From: Paracoccus alkanivorans
Lineage (GTDB): Bacteria > Pseudomonadota > Alphaproteobacteria > Rhodobacterales > Rhodobacteraceae
DNA length: 64,000 nucleotides
NCBI RefSeq assembly: GCF_003697785.1
Contig: NZ_QOKZ01000005.1
Span: forward strand, 1 to 64,000
Direction of reading: 5' to 3'
The notes beneath the pieces were generated by a model. The model was not told the origin of the DNA. It was given only the letters and a program-made list of their open reading frames with translations, and did not search any database. The stretch's first letter is position 1, and every line of letters begins with the position of its first letter. The translations under genes and the position numbers were made by a program. Positions 35,803-45,184 of this stretch are shown piece by piece.

Positions 35803-36800
35803 CGCAGATATTCCGTCAGTTTCAGCTTCGACAGGATATTCGTCAGAAGATAAATAGCCTCCAACTGGGTTTTGACCTCATCAAGCGCCGTTTTGGCCTT
35901 TGCCAGATCGACCTGCCTGATATCATTTCTGGCCGTCTTCAATGCGCTGAGAATCGCGCCATTTTCAACCTTGCGCGCATCGATGCTTGCCTGCCTCGAC
36001 CCGATATTCGCGATGTAGGCGATATAATCGGGCTGATTATCGATAAGAAACTGACCGCCTTTGCGCATCAGATCGATCTGGTCACTGCTCTGGTCGGCGG
36101 CAGCGTCCCGTCCCGCCAGGGCAATCAGGGCGAGGCCTTTCATCTGGTTGCGGACTACCTGATCGGCGGCATTTGCATCCAGTTCGATGAAGTGCTTCTC
36201 GGATATCTTGGTCAGACGCGTTTGCCCCGTTGTTCCGCCATATGCGACATTCAGGAACTCATCATCGAACCAATCCGACACCGCTTGAAAAATATCGTCA
36301 GTCGAGGTCAGACCCGATACGGCATCCTCCAACTTTCCAAGTATTTCTTTGCCAGAGATAAGTGGGGGGCGATCAACGGCCAGGCCCGAGAATATATATT
36401 GTCCACCGATGTCGCTATTCAATTCGGATACGAACGAGACAAAAGCCTGTTTAGCTTCCACCGGAAGTGTCCTGATAGCTTCTGATGCAAGAAGTGTCGG
36501 CGAAACCAGAACCTCAGAAGCCAGCTCTTTCGTCGTCTCATGCCCAGCATTGAGAACTCGATACTGCTCCTTAAGCAGCAATGCGGTATCTTTCACGTTC
36601 TCCTGATACTGCCCGATCAATGTCAGACGAGTTTCGACACTGTTCAGAATCCGTGTATTCCCCCGCAGATGCAGCCCAAGATCCGCCGCCTCACCGCTCG
36701 CGTTTTCCTGTGTCAGGGTATGCAGGTTTTTCGTGACGCGCGCGGTATTGGTTTGCAAGGTGAAAGCTCGGGCCTGGTTCCCTATCGCATTGGTCAGCAT
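35799..36800 (-). CDS. flgL: Hook-filament junction protein FlgL
   Basis: A 333-residue flagellin-like junction protein (HAP3). The N-terminal helix LQTNTARVTKNLHTLTQENA and C-terminal helix LAKAKTALDEVKTQLEAIYL match the terminal coiled coils of FlgL. The ATG at 36800 is preferred because AAGGTGG precedes it by 5 bases inside the flgK end. A GTG at 36809 would add three residues. The gene is more AT-rich than its neighbours (for example the AATATATATTG stretch at about 36390-36400). Confidence 0.88.
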   Translation of the reverse strand: MLTNAIGNQARAFTLQTNTARVTKNLHTLTQENASGEAADLGLHLRGNTRILNSVETRLTLIGQYQENVKDTALLLKEQYRVLNAGHETTKELASEVLVSPTLLASEAIRTLPVEAKQAFVSFVSELNSDIGGQYIFSGLAVDRPPLISGKEILGKLEDAVSGLTSTDDIFQAVSDWFDDEFLNVAYGGTTGQTRLTKISEKHFIELDANAADQVVRNQMKGLALIALAGRDAAADQSSDQIDLMRKGGQFLIDNQPDYIAYIANIGSRQASIDARKVENGAILSALKTARNDIRQVDLAKAKTALDEVKTQLEAIYLLTNILSKLKLTEYLR

Positions 36801-36802
36801 GT

Positions 36803-38248
36803 TTACCACCTTAATATCTGATCCATCATCTCGTCGATTGCCTGGATAACCCGGGCGTTGGCCGCATAGGCTTGCGTATGTTCAAGCAGGCGTTGCAGTT
36901 CGACATCGCCGTTTACCCCGTCGGACAGAAAACGAACGGATATCGCGTCTGCCCGGCTGTTTTTGGCCGTGCTATCTGCCTCGGCTTCGACACGCCGCGA
37001 ACTCGTGCGTGCCTCGAGGATCGCCAACCGAGCAGCCAGAGACCCTCTTTCCTGAAACGCACTTTCGCCGTGAGGAGACCGTATCCGCTGTATCGCCTCC
37101 TCCAGCCCGATAAGCATTGCCGGGTTTCCGACGGGGCCCGGATCGACCGCGCCCAACCCGTCCCGCAGCCGCCACACCGTCCCGTCACCTGCCGGATCGA
37201 CGATCGAATTCAGCGCAATGCGGCCAGCCAATCCGGTTGCGGCCGCAGGTTCCGCACGCCCTCCTTCGTCGGTGAATAGACCGGGGGTATCCGGGCCGAT
37301 CGTGGGATCGACTGTCGGATCGGCGAACAGATCATGCAGCTCCAGCGCGAGTGAATCCAGTTCATGCTGGAACTGGGGCCCCAAGCCATCACGGATCTCG
37401 AAGTTGGACGAGAGCCTGCCCCCCGCAAAGAAGCGCATCCGGGAGAGCGGCAATTCTTTCCCGTCCACGAACAGGTGTTGAACGGATTTGTCTTTCACCG
37501 ACAACTCGGCCGAAAATTGCGGAGCAGGCTGGAAATCGATCTGGCTCGGTGCCGTGCCATCCAGCAACGGCATCCCCTCTTTCGTGAAGAGCGCGACAGT
37601 GCCCGCATCCCTTGGAACTTCCTGCACCGGGACGATACTGTTGATTCCATCGATCGCCTGTTGGCGCGCATCGACCAGGGGCGAAGGATCCTTGCCCTGG
37701 GCCTTGATGACGAAGATCCGGCGGTTCAGATCGGCAACACGCGCGAGGCCAACGTTCAGGGCTCTGACATCCGCAGCAATGGCAGTATCCGCCTCGGCTC
37801 TGGCGGTCTGCACGGTATCCGAGGCGACATTGAGGGCAAACGCCAGATCCTTCGCGGCATGGGCGGCCTGCTCCAGCCGGACATTATCGTCAGGGCGATC
37901 GCTGGCATCGAGAAGCTTTTCCCGAAACCTTGTCAGCATGTTGCTGAGACCACCCGGGGCACCCGGGAGCCCAATGGTATCCTCCATCTTCTTCAGGAAA
38001 TCCAGTCGCGTCGAGGCTTCGATTTTGGCCGCATCGGCAAGGCGGTATTCAGCGAGCAATCCGGCGTTCACCACCCGGGCGATGCCGTCAATCCGCACGC
38101 CGCCACTTGCCCGCGAATTCAGCGTCATCTCGCGACGCGCAAATCCTACCGTTTGCGCATTCGCGAGATTGTCGGCAACCACCTCGGTTCCGCGAGCTGT
38201 CGCGGCCAAGCCGGTTACCGCATTGGAGAGCGCCTTGGCGATACCCAT
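36803..38248 (-). CDS. flgK: Hook-associated protein FlgK
   Basis: A 481-residue HAP1 protein. The N-terminus GIAKALSNAVTGLAATARGT plus ADNLANAQTVGFARREMTLN is the flagellar rod/hook family signature, and the C-terminus LLEHTQAYAANARVIQAIDE is the matching terminal helix. It joins hook and filament together with FlgL. It ends 2-3 bp before the flgL start and lies between flgE and flgL in one operon. Confidence 0.94.
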   Translation of the reverse strand: MGIAKALSNAVTGLAATARGTEVVADNLANAQTVGFARREMTLNSRASGGVRIDGIARVVNAGLLAEYRLADAAKIEASTRLDFLKKMEDTIGLPGAPGGLSNMLTRFREKLLDASDRPDDNVRLEQAAHAAKDLAFALNVASDTVQTARAEADTAIAADVRALNVGLARVADLNRRIFVIKAQGKDPSPLVDARQQAIDGINSIVPVQEVPRDAGTVALFTKEGMPLLDGTAPSQIDFQPAPQFSAELSVKDKSVQHLFVDGKELPLSRMRFFAGGRLSSNFEIRDGLGPQFQHELDSLALELHDLFADPTVDPTIGPDTPGLFTDEGGRAEPAAATGLAGRIALNSIVDPAGDGTVWRLRDGLGAVDPGPVGNPAMLIGLEEAIQRIRSPHGESAFQERGSLAARLAILEARTSSRRVEAEADSTAKNSRADAISVRFLSDGVNGDVELQRLLEHTQAYAANARVIQAIDEMMDQILRW

Positions 38249-38286
38249 GCCGTCAATTCCTTCCTGTCTGTATCAATGCACCTGCA

Positions 38287-39612
38287 TCAGCGCTTGATAT
38301 TGGTGGTTTCCTGCAGCATCTCGTCCACCGTCTGGATCACTTTCGCATTCGTGGCATAGGCGCGCTGCGTCTGGATCATTTCCGTCAGTTCCTCGGCAAT
38401 GTCGGTGGTCGAACCCTCACGGGCATAACCCCGAATTTTCCCCGTCGGTCCGTCGCCGGCATCCCAGAGAAAGAAGCCGCCCGATGTTTGCGAAATACTG
38501 TATGTCTGGGCACTTCCGGCCTGCAGGCCATTCACATTGGGCACGGACACGACCGGAACCTGATAAAGCGTCCTCACGATACCGGTATCATAACTTGCCT
38601 TGAGAAATCCGCGTTCGTCGATCTCGACCGAGGTCAGCCTACCGACCCGTGCGCCATCCTTCGTGACACTCGTGGGGGCGTAAGTATTGCCCATCTGCCT
38701 CAGCAATCCGTTCGGATCGTTCGGCTTTCCGATCACGATCTCCACCTCGCCATCGGCCACCCCTATGGTGAACGACCCGGTTTCCGCGTCATATTCCCCA
38801 CCCTCCAGTGTCTCCACTGCCTTGATCATTCCGGCATAATCGGCGCTGCCATCGAACTCGACCCTGTAGGAGCCAATCACCCTGTCGGGTTCATTGGATG
38901 CCCGGTCACGTATATCCACCTGCCATTTCAGCGACATCCCATCCGGGTTGGAGGTATCCGGGGTATAGGTGACCTCCAGCCGTTCGCTGGTGCCGAGATT
39001 GCCGAAATATTCGATACTATGCAGGATCGGGTCGCCCGTGGGATCACCTGATTTGGACGGAAGCGTATCCGTCGCAGGCAGGGTGACCCCCAGGTTGATC
39101 CGGGTCGTCGCGGCACTTTTCGCCTGATCATAGGGAATCCGGATCGGCTCAAGACCGGCAGAGGTATCGCGTGCCAAGGATGGGATCTGGCCATTGGGAA
39201 GCGCTGCCCAGCCCAGCAGCACAAAGCCCGAGTCGGTACGTAAGTAGCCGCTCTCATCAGCACTGAAACCTCCTGTCCGCGTCATCAGCAGCTGTGGCTG
39301 CGGCGCATTTCCATAGACATCCGTGACAGGCGTAACGGGCAACATGCCGGGGCCGACAATCGCAATATCCGTGGACGTGGATGTTGGAATGATCGGGCCT
39401 TCCTCGGCAACATTCCTGCTGGTTGACGCGAGAACACCGCCCGCCGTGTAGGTGCCTCCGGAACTGGCCAGAACCAGGGCATCGAATCCGGTTTCGGTTC
39501 GTTTGTAACCATGAGTGGCTGAGTTCGCGATATTGTCCGAGATCGTCGCAATCTTCGTCGAATTCGCCCGCAAGCCGGAGACGCCTGCCCCCATCGCTGA
39601 TCCCAAAGTCAT
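38287..39612 (-). CDS. flgE: Flagellar hook protein FlgE
   Basis: A 441-residue hook subunit. The N-terminus SAMGAGVSGLRANSTKIATI, then DNIANSATHGYKRTETGF, and the C-terminus IAEELTEMIQTQRAYATNAK plus VIQTVDEML carry the conserved terminal helices. The variable middle domain (about 150-330) forms the hook surface. The start at 39612 is the conserved MTLGSAMG. An upstream frame to 39636 is rejected. First hook gene after motB. Confidence 0.95.
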   Translation of the reverse strand: MTLGSAMGAGVSGLRANSTKIATISDNIANSATHGYKRTETGFDALVLASSGGTYTAGGVLASTSRNVAEEGPIIPTSTSTDIAIVGPGMLPVTPVTDVYGNAPQPQLLMTRTGGFSADESGYLRTDSGFVLLGWAALPNGQIPSLARDTSAGLEPIRIPYDQAKSAATTRINLGVTLPATDTLPSKSGDPTGDPILHSIEYFGNLGTSERLEVTYTPDTSNPDGMSLKWQVDIRDRASNEPDRVIGSYRVEFDGSADYAGMIKAVETLEGGEYDAETGSFTIGVADGEVEIVIGKPNDPNGLLRQMGNTYAPTSVTKDGARVGRLTSVEIDERGFLKASYDTGIVRTLYQVPVVSVPNVNGLQAGSAQTYSISQTSGGFFLWDAGDGPTGKIRGYAREGSTTDIAEELTEMIQTQRAYATNAKVIQTVDEMLQETTNIKR

Positions 39613-39695
39613 GATATGGTCCCTTCTTCTGGACATGTTGCCGTCAGCATCCAGGAGACGGTTTAAGATTAGCCTAATGAGAATGGTTTTTCGGC

Positions 39696-40457
39696 CTACC
39701 GGAGCAAAATCACTTCGATCCGGTTATTCGCCGGCGACATCGGGTTGCCCTCTCGGTGCTTCCGGTCTGCAAAGCCGGTGACGCGCTGCACGCGCTTGTC
39801 CGGCAGCCCCCCCTGATCAAGAAGGTTGCGCACCGCATGGGCCCGCGCGTCCGACAATGCCCAGACCGGCGAAGACTGAAGGATATCCGGATAGGAGCGG
39901 ACGTGACCGGTTACGGCCAGATCATTCCGGGTCTGTCCCAGAACCCGTGCAAGCAGCCTGGCCAATTCGTTCAGAACCGGCTGCGGTTGAGCCGTGTCGT
40001 CGACGAAAAGCGGCTCATCGGTCAGATCCGCCAGTTCAATCACCAGGCCTTCATCGGTCATCCGGGTCACGACATGACGCAGGAGATTTGTCATCTGCAT
40101 CGATTCGGCGCCGGAGCCGGTCAATTGATCCTGAACCTGTTTCGCGACTTCCTCGAAATCCCCGGCAAGATGCGTGTCGGGCAGACTGTCCTCAATGGAA
40201 TGCAGGATCCCTTCTTCGACATCCTCGCCATCGGCACCCGATCTCTGGACAATGGTCGGATTGAAGTAATCTGCCAGCCCCGCCCGTTGCTGTTCGGTCG
40301 TAGCGTTGAGCAGCCACATCAGAAGGAAGAATGCCATCATCGCGGTTACGAAATCCGCATATGCCACCTTCCAGGCGCCCCCGTGATGCCCCGCCTCCTC
40401 GCCGCCGCCACCGCGCTTTATGATAACCACCGCAGCAGAGTTCTTGTTCGCCGCCAT
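39696..40457 (-). CDS. motB: Flagellar motor stator protein MotB
   Basis: A 253-residue stator subunit. It has a cytoplasmic N-terminus, one transmembrane helix with the essential proton-carrying Asp in WKVAYADFVTAMMAFFLLMW (about residues 28-47), a plug region, and a C-terminal OmpA-like peptidoglycan-binding domain (about 130-253) with NDLAVTGHVRS and LSDARAHAVRNLL. The partner motA is not adjacent. The start at 40457 follows GGGTGACGAG; a longer start at 40538 has no support. Confidence 0.92.
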   Translation of the reverse strand: MAANKNSAAVVIIKRGGGGEEAGHHGGAWKVAYADFVTAMMAFFLLMWLLNATTEQQRAGLADYFNPTIVQRSGADGEDVEEGILHSIEDSLPDTHLAGDFEEVAKQVQDQLTGSGAESMQMTNLLRHVVTRMTDEGLVIELADLTDEPLFVDDTAQPQPVLNELARLLARVLGQTRNDLAVTGHVRSYPDILQSSPVWALSDARAHAVRNLLDQGGLPDKRVQRVTGFADRKHREGNPMSPANNRIEVILLR

Positions 40458-40553
40458 CTCGTCACCCGTACCAATGTTTCGCTGACGGGAACATCCGGGC
40501 AACATGGGTTCAAAACAAGTTAACCTTTCAAATACCACTCATTAAGAAGCGCT

Positions 40554-41774
40554 TCATTCATAGCGTCGCCTGTCCTCGATCACCTTGCCATCGTTGGGCA
40601 GGCTGCCGGGCGGCACGATTTCCACCCGGCCCTTCAGCTTCAACATATGCGCAACCGAATCGGCATAGGCTTCGGCCGACCCGGCCCGCGACTCGATCTG
40701 CACGGTCATCACATCCATCTCTCCGTCGCGTTCGGCGATCACCCGGGCGCGGGAAATCTCGGGATGGCGGGCTATCAACGCGGCCACCTGTTCGGGACGC
40801 ACGAACATACCCTTGATCTTGGCTGTCTGATCGGCACGGCCCAGCCAGCCCCTGATGCGCATATTGGTTCGGCCGCATGGCGAGGCTCCGGGCAGCACTG
40901 CCGACAGATCCCCGGTGGCAAAGCGCAACAGCGGATAATCGGGATTCAGCGTCGTCACCAGGACTTCGCCCACCTCACCTTCGGGCAGCGGGTCTCCAGT
41001 GCCCGGGCGGACGATCTCGACGATCACGCCCTCATCGACGATCATGCCGTCAAGGGCGTCGCTCTCATAGGCGATATTCCCGATATCGGCCGTGGCATAA
41101 CATTGCCGAGTGACGATACCGCGGTCAGCATATTCCTGCCGCAGAGACGGGAACAATGCCCCCCCACCCACAACCGCCCTGGAGATCGACAGTCGCTTGC
41201 CCATCTCGTCGGCGCGGTCGAGAATGACCTTCAGGAAATCCGGCGTTCCCGCGTAGCAGGTCGTGCCGATATCGGCGGCGGCGGATACCTGCAGATCGGT
41301 CTGGCCGGTCCCGGCGGGCAGCACGGCGGCATCGACGGCCCGGGCGGCAGATTCGAACATCATTCCAGCGGGCGTCAGATGATAACCGAAGCAGTTCTGC
41401 ACGATATCGCCGCGCCCCACGCCGGAAGCATGCAGAAACCGGCCCAACCGCCACCAGTCCCCCTCGCGCCGGCCCGGCTCATAGATCGGACCGGGGCTTT
41501 GGAAAATCTGATCGAACTCATTCGCGGGGCGGGTCGTGTAGCCCCCGAAGGGAGGCGATCTCCGCTGCGCTTCGGAAAGTTCAGACTTGCGGATCACCGG
41601 CAGCCGGGGCAGCGTCGCGCGGTCGGTGACATCCTCTGGTTCGATATCGCGCAACAGGCGCGCCAGGGCAGGTGCGGTCTTGGCCCGCGCGATCGCAATC
41701 GGCAGAGCCCTGGCCAGAGCCTCTTCCCGCGCCTGCATGTCGCGGATCTCCAGGTCGTCGTAATAGCCGGTCAT
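40554..41774 (-). CDS. Phenylacetate-CoA ligase family protein (PaaK-like)
   Basis: A 406-residue adenylate-forming enzyme. It shows the family segments SPPFGGYTTRPANEF near the N-terminus, QCYATADIGNIAYES in the middle and GRADQTAKIKGMFVRPEQVA with the hinge and C-terminal domain. It would activate an aromatic or short acid with ATP and CoA. The canonical glycine-rich loop of PaaK is altered (the region reads FGGYTTRP), so the activity or acceptor may differ. It is the last gene of the seven-gene operon starting at 48978, together with a long-chain-type ligase and an importer. Confidence 0.8.
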   Translation of the reverse strand: MTGYYDDLEIRDMQAREEALARALPIAIARAKTAPALARLLRDIEPEDVTDRATLPRLPVIRKSELSEAQRRSPPFGGYTTRPANEFDQIFQSPGPIYEPGRREGDWWRLGRFLHASGVGRGDIVQNCFGYHLTPAGMMFESAARAVDAAVLPAGTGQTDLQVSAAADIGTTCYAGTPDFLKVILDRADEMGKRLSISRAVVGGGALFPSLRQEYADRGIVTRQCYATADIGNIAYESDALDGMIVDEGVIVEIVRPGTGDPLPEGEVGEVLVTTLNPDYPLLRFATGDLSAVLPGASPCGRTNMRIRGWLGRADQTAKIKGMFVRPEQVAALIARHPEISRARVIAERDGEMDVMTVQIESRAGSAEAYADSVAHMLKLKGRVEIVPPGSLPNDGKVIEDRRRYE

Positions 41775-41783
41775 GATTGCTCC

Positions 41784-42605
41784 TCAGGCCAGCCAGCGCT
41801 TGCGGCGGCGATAGCTGCGTACGTCGCGGAAGGATTTGCGGCCCTCGTCCGACATGCCCAGGTAGAACTCCTTCACATCGGGGTTTTCCCGCAGCGCGGC
41901 GGCAGGGCCGTCCATCACTACCCGGCCATTTTCAAGGATATAGCCGTAATGCGCATATCGCAGGGCGACATTGGTGTTCTGCTCGGCCAGAAGGAAGGTC
42001 ACCCCCTCGCCCTCGTTCACCGCCTTCACGATCTGGAAAATTTGCTCGACCAGTTGCGGCGCCAACCCCATCGAGGGTTCGTCCAGCAGGATCATCTCGG
42101 GGCGCGACATCAGCGCACGCCCCATCGCCGTCATCTGCTGTTCCCCGCCCGAGGTATAACCGGCCTGCGATTTTCGCCGCTCGCGCAGGCGGGGGAAATA
42201 TTCATAGACCATCTCGAGATCGCGCCTGATCGCCGCCGCCCCGTCGCGGCGCGTATAGGCACCGGTAAGAAGATTCTCCTCGACGGTCAGATGCTCGAAG
42301 CAATGCCGCCCCTCCATCACCTGGATGACGCCCTTGGTCACCAGGTCGGCAGGATTGCGGGCCGCGACCTTTTCGCCGCGATAAAGGATGCTGCCCTTGG
42401 TGACCTCGCCCCGCTCGCTGGCGAGCAGGTTCGAGATCGCCTTCAGCGTCGTGGTCTTTCCGGCCCCGTTGCCGCCAAGAAGCGCAGTGATCCCACCCTT
42501 GGGCACCGACAGGCTGACGCCCTTCAGCACCAGGATGACATGGTTGTAGATCACCTCGATATTATTGACTTCCAGCAAGGTCTCGCTGTTTTCGGCGTCA
42601 AGCAT
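41784..42605 (-). CDS. Branched-chain-type ABC transporter ATP-binding protein (LivF-like)
   Basis: A 273-residue ATPase with Walker A GGNGAGKTT (about 41-49), signature YTSGGEQQM and Walker B MILLDEPSMGLAP. It carries a basic C-terminal extension (DVRSYRRRKRWLA) beyond the usual LivF length. The start at 42605 is used; upstream codons to 42668 overlap the binding-protein gap. It is the last transport gene of the operon, 9 bp before the PaaK-like ligase. Confidence 0.92.
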   Translation of the reverse strand: MLDAENSETLLEVNNIEVIYNHVILVLKGVSLSVPKGGITALLGGNGAGKTTTLKAISNLLASERGEVTKGSILYRGEKVAARNPADLVTKGVIQVMEGRHCFEHLTVEENLLTGAYTRRDGAAAIRRDLEMVYEYFPRLRERRKSQAGYTSGGEQQMTAMGRALMSRPEMILLDEPSMGLAPQLVEQIFQIVKAVNEGEGVTFLLAEQNTNVALRYAHYGYILENGRVVMDGPAAALRENPDVKEFYLGMSDEGRKSFRDVRSYRRRKRWLA

Positions 42606-42661
42606 GGCGGTTCTCCGGGCGGGTATCGGCCCGGCGGCGATGACCGCCGCCGGGACTGGTA

Positions 42662-43945
42662 TCAGCAATCACGCGGGGTGATCCCGGCTTCCTTGGCATA
42701 GGCATCGCTGTCCTCGGCGATCAGCGGAGCCAGAATCTCCTGATCGGGCTCGGTGAATTCCGAAATCAGGCTCCACTTGCCCCCCTCGGCGTCCCACTGC
42801 TGCATGCGCGCCATGCCGCTGCCGCCATGGTTGTCACAGCTCAGCTTGATCTCGGGTCCGAAATCGGGAAGCCCCAGCTCCTCCAGCCGCTCGGGGGTTA
42901 TATCGAGTTGTTCGAAACCTTCGCGCAGCTGTTCGGGGCTGATCGCCGATACCCCGGCGATCTCCTGCGCCTTGCGGATCGCCTCGGAAATCACCAGCGC
43001 GGCATACATCCCCCGCGAATACAGCACCGAGCCGACATGCTCGCCACCCTGCGAGGCCTTGCCCGGCTCGATCACATATTCCTGCAGATCGTCGTAAACC
43101 GGGTAGTCCTGGCCCACCCCGTGGAAAGTCAGCGCCTTGTAGCCATTGGCCTTCGCGCCCACCGGGACAACATCCACCTCGGAACCCGACCACCAGATGC
43201 CGATGAAGTTCTCCATCGGAAAGCGGATATTCGCGGCCTCCTGGATCGCGACCTGATTCATCACGCCCCAGCCCCACATGATCACGTAATCGGGCTGTTC
43301 GCGGCGGATTTGCAGCCATTGGCTTTTCTGTTCCTGCCCCGGCGCGTCGACCGGCAGTTCGGACAGGGTAAAGCCGTGCTTCTCGGCCAGATCCTGCAAG
43401 GTCCGGACCGGTTCCTTGCCATAGGCGGAATTATGATACACCAGCGCGATCTTCTTGCCGTTCAGGTCGCCGCCGTTCTGGTCCAGCAGATACTTGATCG
43501 CAACCGACGCGCCATCCCAGTAATTCGCGGGAGCATTGAAGACCCACTCGAACACCTTGCCGTTCTTGGCCGAGGTGCGCCCGTAGCCCGGCGTATAAAG
43601 CACCTTCTTGTCGACCGCGACCTTCGGAATCAACTGATAGGTGATGCCGGTCGAGAGCGGGTTATAGACCAGCGCGCCGGTGTCCTTGGTTGCCTCGTAA
43701 CACTCGACGCCCTTCTCGGTGTTATATGCCGTCTCGCATTCGGGCACCTTGATCTTTTCACCGCCGATGCCCCCGTCGCGTTCGTTCAGCAATGTGAAGT
43801 AATCGTTGAAGCCGTCCGCATACTGGGTGCCGTTCGCGCCATAGGCCCCGGTGCGATAGGACAGGTTCGGCACGACCAGATCGGCCATCGCGGGCGCGGT
43901 TGCCATCAGCGTGGCCGCGGCAAATGCGGTGAATGTCAGTTTCAT
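42662..43945 (-). CDS. Periplasmic binding protein of a branched-chain-type ABC transporter
   Basis: A 427-residue type I periplasmic binding protein. The Sec signal MKLTFTAFAAATLMATAPAMA ends near residue 21. The mature part has RTGAYGANGTQYADGFNDYF and the two-lobed Leu/Ile/Val-binding fold. Cysteine pairs (around ECETAYNTEKGVECYE, and the C-terminal CDN and RDC) suggest disulfides. It delivers the substrate to the two permeases at 44001-46168. The start at 43945 is set by the signal peptide. Confidence 0.92.
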   Translation of the reverse strand: MKLTFTAFAAATLMATAPAMADLVVPNLSYRTGAYGANGTQYADGFNDYFTLLNERDGGIGGEKIKVPECETAYNTEKGVECYEATKDTGALVYNPLSTGITYQLIPKVAVDKKVLYTPGYGRTSAKNGKVFEWVFNAPANYWDGASVAIKYLLDQNGGDLNGKKIALVYHNSAYGKEPVRTLQDLAEKHGFTLSELPVDAPGQEQKSQWLQIRREQPDYVIMWGWGVMNQVAIQEAANIRFPMENFIGIWWSGSEVDVVPVGAKANGYKALTFHGVGQDYPVYDDLQEYVIEPGKASQGGEHVGSVLYSRGMYAALVISEAIRKAQEIAGVSAISPEQLREGFEQLDITPERLEELGLPDFGPEIKLSCDNHGGSGMARMQQWDAEGGKWSLISEFTEPDQEILAPLIAEDSDAYAKEAGITPRDC

Positions 43946-44000
43946 TCGGGTCTCCTCCCCAAAGTTGAACATTGCCGGTTACCCGGTCTTTAGGTTTAAA

Positions 44001-45077
44001 TCAGTGCGGAAACGGCCAGAGGCGCAGCTTTTCCTTGGTCAGCGCCCAAAGCCGCGCCAGGCCATGCGGCTCGGCGATCAGGAAGAACACGATCAGCGCG
44101 CCGACAATCATCAGCTCGATATGGGCGGCCAGATCAGTCGGCCAGCCAAAACCACCCACCAGCAGGTTTTTCAGCAGGACCGGCATCAGCACCATGAAGG
44201 CCGCCCCCGCGAAACTGCCGAATATGCTGCCCAGTCCACCGATGATGATCATGAACAGGACCAGGAAGCTCTTGTTGATCCCGAAGGCCTCGCCCACCTC
44301 GGCAGCGCCCAGGTAGACCGAGAACAGCAATGCGCCCGCGATTCCCACGAAAAAGCTGGACACGGCAAAGGCCGACAGCTTGGCCGCCAGCGGGTTCACC
44401 CCGATGATCTCGGCCGCGATATCCATGTCACGGATCGCCATCCATTTACGCCCCGAAGTGCCGCGCGTCAGGTTTCGCGCCACCCATGCAAGGACAAAGG
44501 CAAAGACCAGGCAGACCAGATATTTCGTCGAAGCGCTGGCCGCCGGACCGCTGACCGCGAAACCGAGAATCGTGCGTTCGGGCGCGTTGATCTGGCCCGA
44601 GGCCGAATAGTTGTAGAACCACGGCACCTTGTTGAAGAGCCAGACAAGGAAAAACTGCGCCGCCAGCGTGGCGACCGCCAGGTAGAACCCCTTGATCCGC
44701 AACGAGGGCAGTCCGAACAGCATTCCGACGATGGCGGTGATGCCTCCGGCCAGCAGAATGTGGATGACGATGCTGATCTCGGGGAAGGCTGTCATCAGCT
44801 TGTAGACGGCATAGGCGCCCACCGCCATGAAACCCCCGGTTCCCAGACTGACCTGCCCGGCATATCCGGTCAGGATGTTCAGCCCCAAGGCCGCGATGGC
44901 ATAGATCAGGAACGGCACGAAAACCGCGCTCGCCCAATAGTCGTTAATGATGAACGGCACGATCAGGAAGGCCACCGCGATCGCGGCGTAATAGGCCCAC
45001 CGGTCCAGCCGGATCGGAAAGGTCTGCCCGTCGGCGCGGTAGCTGGTCTTGAAATCACCTGCCTCACGATACAGCAT
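44001..45077 (-). CDS. Branched-chain-type ABC transporter permease (LivM-like)
   Basis: A 358-residue permease, longer than the 7057-10356 copy because of an N-terminal extension of about 35 residues. The LivM core reads ALGLNILTGYAGQVSLGTGG and the coupling region GGLGSIFGSFAGAAFMVLMP. It forms the channel with the LivH-like protein encoded upstream. The 107-bp gap to that gene contains a long hairpin (45110-45155). Confidence 0.92.
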   Translation of the reverse strand: MLYREAGDFKTSYRADGQTFPIRLDRWAYYAAIAVAFLIVPFIINDYWASAVFVPFLIYAIAALGLNILTGYAGQVSLGTGGFMAVGAYAVYKLMTAFPEISIVIHILLAGGITAIVGMLFGLPSLRIKGFYLAVATLAAQFFLVWLFNKVPWFYNYSASGQINAPERTILGFAVSGPAASASTKYLVCLVFAFVLAWVARNLTRGTSGRKWMAIRDMDIAAEIIGVNPLAAKLSAFAVSSFFVGIAGALLFSVYLGAAEVGEAFGINKSFLVLFMIIIGGLGSIFGSFAGAAFMVLMPVLLKNLLVGGFGWPTDLAAHIELMIVGALIVFFLIAEPHGLARLWALTKEKLRLWPFPH

Positions 45078-45109
45078 CTGTTGCTCCTGCCTGCCCGGTC
45101 ATGCCATCA

Positions 45110-45155
45110 GGTATTTGTGCAAAGAAGAAATCGGCTTCTTCTTTGTCCAAATACC
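45110..45155. repeat. Long hairpin element inside the transporter operon
   Basis: Two 20-base arms, GGTATTTGTGCAAAGAAGAA and TTCTTCTTTGTCCAAATACC, pair at 18 of 20 positions around the loop ATCGGC. It sits between the LivH-like and LivM-like genes. Its right arm matches the element at 6973-7026, so this is a copy, in inverted-repeat form, of a dispersed intergenic element. In the mRNA it would form a stable stem that could limit expression of the downstream genes or protect the upstream part. Confidence 0.75.
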
Positions 45156-45184
45156 CGTTCCACACATTGCCACCCGCTCCATCA

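Noticed and set aside
40647..42701. A 684-codon plus-strand frame across two minus-strand genes
   Set aside because: It spans the PaaK-like and LivF-like genes, both clearly real on the minus strand.
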